Source: Ariolimax columbianus (taxonomy: Eukaryota > Mollusca > Gastropoda > Stylommatophora > Arionidae). Taken from it: a stretch of 64,000 bases of DNA. Below the pieces are notes generated by a model. The model had not been told where the DNA came from, did not search any database, and was given only the letters and a program-made list of their open reading frames with translations. The DNA is taken from positions 131,641,523 through 131,705,522 of the forward strand of contig JAVGWX010000003.1 of assembly GCA_036924085.1 (NCBI GenBank), written 5' to 3'. This document shows, in pieces, positions 22,155 through 35,100 of the stretch (positions within the stretch are counted from its first letter, which is position 1; each line of letters begins with the position of its first letter). Both the position numbers and the translations under genes were made by a program.

Positions 22155-22293
22155 TCAAAGGGAGGTGAAATCAAAGTAATCTACAGCTGGCTCCTGTTTA
22201 CTGGCTGCAGCTGTTGCCCCTTCCTCTTCCCATGCTCTCGAGCTACTTGGCGTTTCCTTAATTGCTGCTTTCTTCTTTTCCAAAACAGTAAAC
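22155..22293 (-). CDS. NFX1: NFX1 last coding exon
   Basis: Acceptor TTTACATACTAG; the first G completes a Lys codon (AA+G) from the R3H exon. Reads [20 protein letters not shown], an Ala/Glu-rich stretch, and ends [10 protein letters not shown] with TGA. The DYFD tail matches the conserved end of NFX1 (human ends in a DYFDVQD-type tail). Confidence 0.92.
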
Positions 22294-23048
22294 CTAGTAT
22301 GTAAAACATAGTATAGTTGAGACCCACATTGCAATAACATGCAAATATCACTAAAAGTTAGGATTATAAACGTGTCTTAGAAAACTACATCATCTATGTA
22401 AACTGGATGCGCATAGCTTTTAGAGCAAGGTGATGTAAATGTAACTGGTTGTATACAGACTCTGCAGGGTCTTCTAAACCAGTATAAAGACGTTAAGTTA
22501 AGTATGTCAAATAATTATTTAGTTAACACTTGATGATTTCTTTTTTTCTTCTTCAGAGCATAAGGAGTAAAAACAGAAGTCAAAGTGAGAGGTCCCTAGG
22601 GAAGAAAATGGACCACCTGTATGCCAACTTTTAACATTTGACCTTGATCAAATATTTTACCAAATTTTAAGCCCTTATAAAAGGGAAATCCACCTCTTTA
22701 AATTAGAATATAAATTGATAAGGCCTCAGTTCCTGTTACAATAGCTACCATCTCCCTTATTTCTCTATCTGACTTTAGTCCCTTGCATTTGAAACTTGTT
22801 ATCATGACTGTATGCAGGTATGTGTATACATACTGGGTGTGTACTTATTTGTATGTGTGGAAGTATGTACATGTACATTTTTTTTCTTTTATTTGTGTGT
22901 ATAAATGAATTGGTATAAGTGAATATGTATGTATGAATATGTACACATGTGTAGGCCTATTGCCTTCGCAAATATCTGAAACAAACAAAAAAAAGGACAT
23001 TAATAATTATTTTAGAATTTAAATAATTTTAAGTTGATGTCACCGCCA

Positions 23049-23113
<65 letters not shown>

Positions 23114-26100
23114 GTCTTCTTCAGTTGTGTCACTGCTCCGTACAGTGTGTTGGTAATTGTCAGCAGTGCTTGTAAGAATCCTTTTCCTCATGTCCGCAAG
23201 CGCCTTGAACTCAATGAGCAGATGTCGAACTGTTTCATCAGGATGAGAGCAATGTCTGTACAAGGGCAGGTGCCAGGGATGGATGTGGTTCAAGTGGCTA
23301 TTGACTCTGGTATGTCCTGTTCGGAACTGAAAGATGAGACTTTGATCTCTTCTTTGTAGTTTCATTTACATTTAAAACTGACATTTCTTGCAATTCCTAA
23401 AAACAGTTTTCAGTAACTTACACACCGTGTTTCAAGTACTAAATACAGCTGATTATTGTCACAAACTAACACAACCTCTTAAAACAGTTTCCACAAATGC
23501 CCAACTTACGTTACTCCTTGAGTCTTAAAAGAGGCGATTGGTGGTGGCAATTTTGGCATCTGGTCTTTCAAAACATGTTGGGATAGGAGAATGTTTGGGA
23601 GCCAGCACTTATCTCTGTAAGGATTACAATCAATAAATGAACTTTGTGGTTATGAATGTGAATCCTTTCTATTTTTGATCAAGATCTGAAGTAAGCAAGA
23701 AAACATCTTATGTTTGGATTGGTAATGGATTTCATATAATCAAATTAGTAAGTTCACACTGGATTCTATTACCATTGAGAAATAGTAGTTATCAATAAAT
23801 AAATAAATACTCAGTCACTTTTCTTCTACCATTGGGTTCAGAGGTCTTTTTTAAAATTCTGGTTGATAGTTTCTACAGAATGGAGTAGCTAGCCCCATAC
23901 TCAGTCATCCTTAGTCACTTCTTCTAACATGCCTGGTAGGTTACAGTGTTATTATTCTATACTCCCCTGTCAGTCTCAGATAACAGATGGGAAAATTATC
24001 AATCCATAAAAATGTGGACATAAGATCAGTCAGATGGTGTCATAGGGCTGTGAGTTGGCAATTGTTTTTGATTGTGACCCTGAATCTTGTTTTGATCAGA
24101 TTAACAATGATAGAGACTAGTCTATGCAGTGTTCATGATTAGCTATCTTTACATTGTTTCTTCTTAGCGTCTTTTCAAAATTAATTACCAATATAATGAA
24201 TTTCAATTTGATTTTAGTTTGATAAATTTAAAAATAGATGAATGTAATAGGACCAAAGTTGTACTCAGTGTCTACCATAATGATGCATCATTTGGTTAGT
24301 TAGCTTAAATCATCCTAAGTTCAACTTTATTTTGATGGAACAAAGTTCAGCTTTATATTCACGGACAGAGTAAGTTCAGCTTTGCATGGACAGATAATAC
24401 GTTTAGTGTTGTGTTGATGGATTCAGGATTCAAGGACTTATGCAAGAGGGACATGAAATCCTGCGACATCCCATCCGAATGCTGGGAAACAATTGCTCAG
24501 GATCGAGCTATTTGGAGACAGTCAGTTGGAAGGGGCATAGTAGCTGCCGACACTCATAGAGACCTTCTGGATGCAGAGAAAAGATAGAGACTGAAGAGAT
24601 CAAGGAACACCCCGGCAAGCCAGCCTCCTCAGCATGGTTGTATGATCTGTGGCAGGGACTCACTTGCGGATCGGCCTTTAGTCATAACAGACAGTGTTGA
24701 AATACAGAAGACAGAGCTGGACAAAGCTCACAGGGCACCACGTGCATGGTATACAGAAACTAGGACTCATATGATGATGATGCACAGTCAAGTTCAGCTT
24801 TATATGAACAGATAATAAATTGAGTGTTATGTTGATGGGCACAGTTCAGCTTTATATGAACAGACAATAAATTGAGTGTTATGTTGATGGGCACAGTTCA
24901 GCTTTATATGAACAGGCAATAAATTGAGTGTTATGTTGAGGGACATGGTTAAGTTCAGCTTTATATGAACAGACAATAAATTTAGTGTTATGTTGATGGG
25001 CACAGTTCAGTGTTATATGAACAGATGTTAAGTGTTAAGTTGATGCCTAGAACATTCTTTTAATGTGAAAAAACAGTACATATGATATCTCTCCAAGCAC
25101 TTCTGGAAGGGTGGCCATAATCCTTTCACCAGTTTTTCTCTTCAAAGAGCAATTGTTTTTTTCTTTCTTTAATAGCATGTGTCAGACATTTGAGTTGTGA
25201 ACTTAGCTTACAATTTGAACATTCAAATCTTGTCGACCTCGGTTTCATAGACTGTGCATGTCATGAGTTTTTCATAGTGTGACCACTTCTCCCAGTCAAT
25301 CCAGCTGTAAATGGATTTCAGGCAAAGTTAGGGAACAAATTCTGAGCCGCCCCAGGAGTTAAGCTGTCATCAGCACTTCTAAGTGAAAGGGACTGAGGTG
25401 CAATGAAGCTGGTTCTGTGAGCCATTTCCTAGCCCTTCTTTCCTAAAAGAGTTAACATGTGTCGTCCTACAAGCTTCACTAAAATAATCTACCATCACAT
25501 GTTTCTCATCATGTAAAAGACCAATTTAATTTCCATTTTTAGTTTAGCAATTTTCCCCACAACTTTCTATTAACACAATCGAGTGGACCAGCAATGATTG
25601 GTGGTGTGACATCCTCTCCTCAAACAGAAAGAGCTATTTAACAAAAGGCTCCTCATCCTTCTGCCTGGCTCACCAGTGCTGACAATGAATGGACCAAAGC
25701 TTTTAGCATAAATTGATGCAATATTATCCACATTGACGATCAACTCTAGGAAAATGGAGGTACTCTTCCAGCCTGCCCCTGGGGAGCCGTACATCAAACC
25801 AAATAATACTGTGCAGAACCAATATCCCCAGACAGCCACTAGCTCCACCTACCTAGGCAGTACCCACACTAGAGAGGCGAATATCAACAGTGAGGTCAAT
25901 AACAGGATTGCTAAGGCGAGCTTTGCATTTTTTCAACAGTGTTGCCACCAAGTTAAAAGTGTATCGTCCTGTGGTATTATCCACTCTGCTGAATGTCTGT
26001 GAGACATGGACAGTGCACAGCAGACATTCCAGACAACTCAATAGATTTTACTTGAGCTGTCTAGGTAGGCTGTTCACGATCATGTGGCAGGACAAAGTTC

Positions 26101-29100
26101 CTAACTCTGATATTCTTAGCAATACTAACATGTTGAACAAACACTGACTTGTTAAATTGGCTCAGCTACGATAGATGGGATATGTTGTTTGCACGTCATA
26201 TGAGCGCATTCCCAAGCAACTGTTATCAGGCGAGCTAAAAACAGGCAGATCCTCACCAGAGGAGCAGAAAAAACGCTACAGAGAACCATTGAAAGTGTCT
26301 CTGAAATGCTTCAATATTGATGTCACCTCCGGGGAGATGCTTGCACAAGACCATACCCCCTGGCGATATAGTATCACAGATGGTGCTCAAATTGCAGAGA
26401 GTATAGCCATTGCGGAGACTCAGGGAAAGCGTGCTGCCCAAAAAAGGAATACCCACGATTCCACAGCCGACTCCCTGCATGTGTGCCCTGAATGTGACAG
26501 GGTGTGATGTTCCAGGATTAGTCTTTACAGCCATCAGAGAACACATTTTGCTGCAATAGTCTGATGCTGTCGCCATCTTTGCTTGCGATGGGCAACTATT
26601 TTTATTATTATTATTATTATCCACACTGATTCAACTTTAATATATTACTATTATTATCCACACTGATTCAACTTTAATATATTACTATTATTATCCACAC
26701 TGATTCAACTTTAATATATTTGAGAAGAATTGAAGTTACAAAGTTTTTATTTTCAGCAAACTCCCTCTACAAACATATGGCCATCTAAAATTCTAAAGAC
26801 AACATCAACTTTCTGAAAAGGAGAGATCAAAGTATCATTTTCCGACTTCCCACTCAAAACATTCAACTTTAACAGTCACTTAACAGAATTCAACCAGAAC
26901 ATACTTCAGAGTGCCGGCTGTGCACACATCCCTATGAAACTGAGTTTAACTGCTGTGATTAACTCCAGTGTCACTACTTGGTGGGCCTGACCTGTCACAG
27001 AACTCACGCCATTTTGAAACTCTATTTTCTGGAAAGATGGACAGAGTCAAGCTAAGAAGAAGTGATGTTTGTGGGAAAATGTACAAGTGGATCAACCACT
27101 ACCTCAAAAACAGAACGGCCAGAGTCCAAGTACAAGGGCAGATGAGCAAAAAGGTGACACTCGAGCAGGGAGTACCCCAAGGGGGAGTACTGTCACCCAC
27201 ACTCTTCCTGGTGTATATAAATGACATTACAGAGAATATACCAAGAAGAGTCCATAGCTCAATGTTTGCAGACGATCTGGCTATGTGGACCTCTGAAAAG
27301 AATCTCACCATAGCAAGAAATCGGATGCAGCAGGCCCTAACATCGCTGGAAGAGTGGGCGAACTCATGGCTGGTCAAAATAAACGAGGAGAAAACCACGT
27401 GCACAATATTCTCGCTTTCAATCAAACCCCAAAATACCAAATTAAGTTTAAATGGCAAATTCCTGCAGCCAAACGACAACCCAAACTATCTGCGAGTCAC
27501 ATTTGATCGGTGCATGACATGGAAAAGTCAGATCGAGAGAAACCGAATGAGAGCCAGAGAAAGAATGGCAACCATGAGGAAACTTGCTGGCACAAGCTGG
27601 GGAGCAGACGAAAGTATACTAAAGAAACTGTACACTGGAAGAGTGAGACCAGTTCTCGAGTATGGCATTGCGGCATGGACAACAGTAGCAAAGGCGAACT
27701 TCGATAAAGTTAGCAAACTTCAAAACCAAGCCATGAGAGTTATAACAGGAGGCATGAAGTCAACGCCAATTGTAGAACTTGAAAAGATTACAAAACTGCA
27801 ATCCATGACCGATAGAAGAGACTGCAGAGCCCAGCTGCAGTCAGAGAAACTCCGAAGACTGACTGACCATCCAATGCACCAGAGACTAAACAATTTGGGA
27901 AATGGGAAACTAAAGCGGAGAAACTTTGCAGAAATAGCCAAAGCAAAGATGCACGAAGATCCCATAAACGCACTAACAACATCAAAACCCATCACTACTG
28001 TACGAAAACATACCTGGAGGCAGGATATATTTCCAGAGGTGGTAGAAAATATACCAGGTATTGGAAACAAAAACTGCCAGACTGAAAAAGAAAGGAGAGA
28101 TACTACCCTAAGCTTTATATCGAAAAACTACCCAAGCATGGACTGGACCCATGCATACACCGACGGTTCTGTAACAAACACTACACAGAACGGAGGGGCA
28201 GGATCATTCCTGAACCTACCAAATGGCAGAAAAATAACACTGTCATTCGCTACTGGTAAGTACACAAGCAATTTCAGAGAGCGGAGGCAGAGGCACTGAG
28301 GGCGGCAGTGGAAGAAATGGTGACACACAAAGAAAATGAAAGCCATATAATCCTGCTTACAGATGCTCTCGCCGTAGTCACAGCGCTAAAAAGCCAGAAA
28401 AACACTGAGCTTAATGACTTAAGAGCAGCACTCTGCAAACTGTGCCAGCAGTCCGCACCAAAAAGGGTAGTGGTACAGTGGGTCCCATCACACTGCAACA
28501 TCCAAGGCAACGAGGAGGCAGACAGACTGGCAAAAGAAGGTGCAAGATTACCACAAACAGATACTAGTATGACGTACGAAGAGTCAAAACGGCTTATCAA
28601 AGCCAGATACATGACCAAATGGGAAACTGAACATACTGGTTACACAAAAAACGATGTCTATTACCAGTTGAACAGAAGAGAGCAGGTCGTTGTCTTCAGA
28701 CTTCGCACTGGCCACAATAGACTGAGGTACCACCTATTCAACTAATTGAAGATAGGTGGTACCGACGAATGCCCGTGCGGTACCGGTAAAATGATCGCTG
28801 AACATCTGCTGCAGAACTGCCCGACATACGAGGATCAGAGAGAGCAGATGTGGCCATCACCAGTGGAACCACAAGACAAGCTTTATGGCAGTGTCGACAG
28901 TCTCAGGATGACCGCCGCTTTTTTCGAAAAAATAATGGTTACTGTCTGACTGCGTACGAAGAAGAAGAAACTCTATTTATACACTTGTTGCAGTGACAGG
29001 CATGCATCATTGTACTGAAACTTCATTCACTTAAAAATTTGGATAGGTTTCACTCCTTCAGTGTATAAAAAAAAAGATAATAGATTGCTGCTCCTCTTTG

Positions 29101-32100
29101 GTTTATGTCACTAGTGGAACAGCCATCTTGAAACTGGTAGTACTATGACATGTGGCTTGTAGCACCATACCACCACATGCAAAACATTTTTAAGACCTTA
29201 GCAGCGATACTACCAACTTACACAACACTGAAGATTTTTATAATTTCTACTGTATTTTATGATTTTCATTTGAAGCTCCCTCTTAAAAGTCGTCTAAAGG
29301 AGGTATACATAGGGCTTGCAACCCCAGAATATAAAACAAATAGCTAGAAAAACCGCTTGTGCAAGAACCCAAAAAGTGCTTTGGTGCAGGCACTTGTATT
29401 CCTTAGGGAGTGTACATGGGACAAGATAGAAAGAGGTGAAAGACACAAGTTTGATGATGTTTGTGTATACGTACTTGAATGCAGTGGCCACTACATTCTT
29501 CAAAGGCTCGTAGTCATAACTCTGCGTCTGGCAACCATAAAACTCTGCCAGCTCATGTACAAAACGTCGCTGGTCCCGATTCATGGACTGAAAGGCATGG
29601 CTTCTGTTGGGGTGGGCAGACTGGTGATGGAAAACAACATGTCAGAGACAGTATATTTATTATTGCATGGCAAAGTCAAAGTCACACCTTTTCTACCATG
29701 GACTGTAGTGGTCTTGTCTTCTTCATGCGGTTTACAGTTTATACAGAATAAGGTTCTCAATGCCCAACACTCCTGAGCCTGACTTGACTTATTTACACGA
29801 CTTCTACCATGGACTGTAGTGGTCTTGTCTTCTTCATGCGGTTTACAGTTTATACAGAATAAGGTTCTCAATGCCCAACACTCCTGAGCCTGACTTGACT
29901 TATTTACACGACTTCTACCATAGACTGTAGTGGTCTTGTCTTCTTTCTGTGGTTTACAGTATCCACAGAATGTAGTAGTCTTCCAATGTCAAACCCGATG
30001 TCTAACTTGACTTATTCACACCACTTCTACTATAGATTGAGTGGTCTTGTCTTCTTCTTGTGGTTTAGTTTTCACAGAATGAGGTTTTCGGTGTCCAACT
30101 CTCTTGAGTCTGACTTGGCTTAGTCGTATCTCTTCTACCATGGGCTGTAATGGTCTTGTCGTCTTCTTGTGGTTCACAATTTCGACACAATGTGGTAGCC
30201 TCCCAATGTCGAACCATCCTTAATCACCTCCTACATCAGGTTACAGTATTGCTATTCTTCGGCTCCCTTTAAGGCCTTGGCAACACATGGGTGGCTTAGT
30301 AAAGGGGACACAGCACTCCCGGTGTTTGAACCCTTGCAGTCATTCCTAGTCTGGATACTAGAGCCCCTTACCCGAGAAGGAATAATAGAACCACTGCACC
30401 CTACTACACAAATTGTAAGACTACTAAGTAAGGTTGTGCATGAGGCTGGCAACAGAAACCATTTTGACAAGAGCATGTCAATGCTTTGACACAGGCTTCT
30501 GCAGGAAGTTAAAGTCTTGCATCCCTATTGGATGGAAAAAGAGCATATGGTACAACTAATGCAAATACACTATTAGTTTTCATAACATCTGGTCCGAGGC
30601 TGTCTTTTCATCTTCGGCCATGTTTCTTCGGCAGGATAAGGTTGTCCGGCTCACCATTTTCTTCTCAATACATTCTTCTGTGTCAAAGACCACTCACTAA
30701 CCGGCTGGAGGCTCAGAAGTGGTTGCACCCGCACAACATGGCTTCAACAGTTGACAGACTCCCCTTCAGATCTAGATGCTGCAGCCCATGGCCATGGTTG
30801 ATCGACGCAACGGGTCATTGATGCCTAAGCGAACATTATTATTATTACATAACAATAAGCAAGGCTCCCAAACTTTTAAATGGTATATAAAAAAATGGAG
30901 AAACTCTGAAGCAGCAAAATTAAAACACAGAATGTTTGTAGCAACAATGATAACAAAGACATGCATATTGTTTTACTCTGGAAAACACACAAAGGGGGAA
31001 GTCTTGCCTCTCAAGAAACACAAGTTAGAAATGGTGGGGGTTTTTGTGTGTTTTTTTTGCGTTCGCCATATTTCTCTATTCCCTAAGGCGGTGTGCGTTG
31101 CACTGTGGTTTTTATTTTGCGCCTGTCAGCCCAATGCATCCGACTTCAGCATGCATTTTATGTAAGGGTCTGCTTCCTCCTGCATTTTCTAAGGGTTTGC
31201 TTCCCCGGGGTAACGGCCGGTGCTGTGATGGGGATCGAACCTAGCACCTTTGGGTTGTGAGCCGTGTCACTTAACCACTAGGCCACGCCCTGGTGGGGTT
31301 TAGAATTCCACAAGTTTCAAGCATTCCCTGGTCTCAAGGGAGGTGAGATCTGCAACTAGTCCTATCATAGATAGATGAGAAACTCGGAAGTCCCATGTAA
31401 AAGAACCCTTGGAAGTTGGAAATCAGCTGTTAGCCGCTGTCGGAGTGAAAAGTTATAAAGGTAAAAAAATTCTACTCATGATCCTCCTAAATGCAAAAGA
31501 TACACAACATATCAATCCTGTGTTTGTCTGCACACTCGACTACATGTATATTTTTTGTAATGACCTCTACACCACCACTAAGATGATGAAGAAAACATGC
31601 AACAGAATAAACAGTGAAGTAATAGGCACCATGGATTTGAACCAGGTGACCAAAGTGCCTTATCACAAACAAGGCTTGGCCAGTAGGAACACTATTTTTT
31701 TGTGGTGTTCAACTGGCTAAAACCTTTAGAGAAAAAAAGTAAAAAATATATATCTTACAGCACAACTCTCAAGTGTAATATCTAGCTCAAACTGTTTCTA
31801 CTGGTCTTGCTTAGTTAAATAAGGAAAACAGAACTCACATTCTACATTAAAGACACAAAGTTTTATATAAAAAGAATGGTTTTTTTTAATCTCAAGGTAA
31901 ACCAAAAACATTTTCTTACCTGTTTGGCTGACTGTACAAGGTCATTGAAGCTCTTCTCAACACTTAAAGCAAACTTTGCATTCTTCCTGAAAATAAAAAT
32001 AAGTACCAACACAATGAGAATGAAAGTACTGGATTTGGTAGTCGAGATTAGTTGTTCAACAAAGGAGTACCATCCAGGCAAACCATGTCACCACAAATGA

Positions 32101-35100
32101 ACAACTGAAATGTTATTGCCTCTATGTTTGAATACGGCAAGCTAGTATCCCTATGTGAAGTGATGCTTTAAATAAAATGAGTGATGAAGATGGAAGCACT
32201 TGGCCATAAAGTGCAAAGCACAGTACAATGCAATCTGTCTAAGGAAACAAAGTGAATGATTAAAAAAATAGTAATGAATAAAAAAACACACAAATATTAT
32301 GCAACTTTACTACATGATCCAGTTATTACTGTGCCTGGGTCAAGAGAACATAAATAAGTAAAGTACATGTTTAAAGCCGGCGAGACGCTGGACATGGCAT
32401 GACCCAAGCATTGAAGTGCATAGCCAGATCGACTATATACTGGTCCAGAGGAGGTTCCGATCGAGCATCAACACCGACAAAACAAGAAGTTTCCCCGGAG
32501 CTGACATAGGAAGTGACCACAATCTGGTTATGATGACCATGCGTCTGCGATTGACGGGAGTCGCAAAGAAGGATGTGACCAGGCTAAAGTTTGACCTGGA
32601 CAAACTAATGGACCCAAAAATCACTGAAGTGTTCCAAGCAAGGGTAGGAGGGAGATTTGCGCCACTGTTGGCTCTCAGAGAGGAACTGGATACAGATACA
32701 GTTACAGAGTCTCTAAATGCAGCTCTCATAGATACTGCAACAGAGATCCTGGGCTGCCACCAAACAAAAAAGAAGCCATGGGTGACCAAAGACATTCTAG
32801 ACCTGTGTGATAAAAGAAGGTCACTGAAAAAAACACAATCACCCACCGGAGGAGGTCGGCAGTTATAAAGAGGTCAAGAAAGCCATTCAACAAAAGATGA
32901 GAGGCGAAAGAGGCATGGATATGTGAGCAATGCGCAAACATCGACGAGAGACTAAATAGAAATGATGCTAAAGGAGCATACAAGGTGGTCAAAGAACTGG
33001 TAACACCAAGACAAAGCAGGAACCTTATGATTCATGATACAAACGACAAGTGTCTCATTGAGGGAAATGATGTACTGGCAAGATGGACAGAGTACTGTTC
33101 CGAGCTATACAACTATGAATGGCGAAACAAACCTGAGAAAACATTCCCCCCAACTCCAACAAATATAGAGGAGAACCAACTGATAACGAAGGAAGAGGTA
33201 AGTGCAGCGGTAAAGGCATTGAGAAGAGGGAAGGCGGCCGGCGTGGACAATATACCAGCAGAGCTCTTACAAGCAGGTTGAGAGGTAGTGGTGAAAGGCC
33301 TGACACACATCTGTAACAAAATATGGGCGACAGGAAACTGGCCGGACTTATGGTCGAAATCAATAGTTATACTGCTACATAAGTCTGGAAACCTAAAGCT
33401 GTTCCAAAATTACAGAACAATAAGCCTCATTAGCCACCCTCATTAATCCTAGGCCGATTGAAACCCCAAGCAGAGAACATTATTGCCGAGGAGCAAGCAG
33501 GGTTCAGACAGGGAAGAAGTACTACAGAACAGATATTTAATTTAAGGCTGCTAAGCTAACGGTCCTTGAACACCTGTATAAAAAGGCATCTAGTGCAGTT
33601 CTTGTGAATGGGAGACGAGGAGACTGGTTTCGCACATCAGTTGGTGTGAGACAGGGGTGTACACTCTTTTCAATATATTCCTGGAAGGAATTATGAGTGA
33701 GGCACTTGGAGGTCACGTTGGTACTGTCAAGAAAGGGGGCCGAACGATTACCAACCTTCGTTTTGCAGATGATATTGACGGGTTCAGAAGCAGAACTCCA
33801 GGAATGGGTCAGAAGGCTTGATGAAACAGCTCTTGACTATGGTATGGAGATAAACGCTGGAAAGACAAAACTAATGACAAACAACGCTACGGGCTTCCAC
33901 ATCAAGATAAAAGCTAACGGTCAAGAACTCGAAGCAGTTGACCGTTTTCAATATCTTGGGTCGATTGTCAGTGATGAAGGATCAAAATGTGAAGTATTGG
34001 CCAGAATAGCACAGACAATAACGTCGCTTGCACGGCTTAACAAAATCTGGCAAGATAAACGGTTAGCACTACGCACGAAAATCAGATTAATCCGTACACT
34101 GGTCCTGTCAATATTTCTCTATGCGTGTGAGACATGGACAGTTACAGCTGACCTTCAACGCAGGATACAGGCCTTGGAGATGAGATGTTTCCGAAAACTT
34201 TTAAACGTCACGTACAAAGATCGAGTTACAAACGAGGAAATCCGAATTAGAATTACAACGGCAATAGGGCCTTTTGAAGATCTCTTGGCGACTGTCAAAA
34301 GAAGGAAACTCACTTGGTACGGTCACATATCGAGATCAAATGGTCTTGCAAACACAATCCTCCACAGGAAGGTGCATGGCAGACAACGAAGAGGCGGGCC
34401 CAAAAAGAGATGGGAGGACAACATAAAAGAATGGACCAGTCTCCGACCAGAAGAGTCACAGGCAGCGGCATCTGACAGAGAAGGATGGCGTGGAGTTGTG
34501 AGGATGTTTTCATGTGTGCCCCAACGACCTCACCGGTTACGGGATGACTTGACCTAATCTGACCTGACATGTTTAACAAATTGTAAACAGAATTGAACAA
34601 TTTGATATTACATCAATTTTGGTCTACGGTAAAACTATGCACTGAAAACAGGACAGCATGGTGTTCTCTTTAGTTAAGCTCAAAACCTCCGACAAAACTG
34701 GTGGTGGGAATCCAGAATTACAGTTACGAGGAAAGACTCAGATAAACTGGCCTACTGTGTCTAGAAAAGAGAAGAATTTGCGGCGACAATGCAGATAATC
34801 AACAGAAAGGATAAATTAGACTAACAAGTTTTTTTTCAAAATGCAACCACCTACAAGAACAAGAAGGCACAACTTCAAATTAACTAAAGAAAGATCCAGG
34901 AAATATTTGTTACGGTCAGAGAGTGGTGAATGCTTGGAATGCATTGCCACAGGAAGTAGTGAAGGCAGGGAGAATTAATGCATTCCAAAATAGATTGGAT
35001 GTGCATAGTTTTTAGAGCAAGATGAAACTGGTTATGTACAGACTCTCCATGGTCTTCTAAACCAGTATAAAGACGTTAAGTTAAACAATGGCAGAGACAA

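Noticed and set aside
26968..28299. 443-codon frame as an independent host gene
   Set aside because: It is the truncated RT-RNase H of LINE copy 2. The first 20 or so codons are flanking intron DNA before the TSD at 27016-27027.
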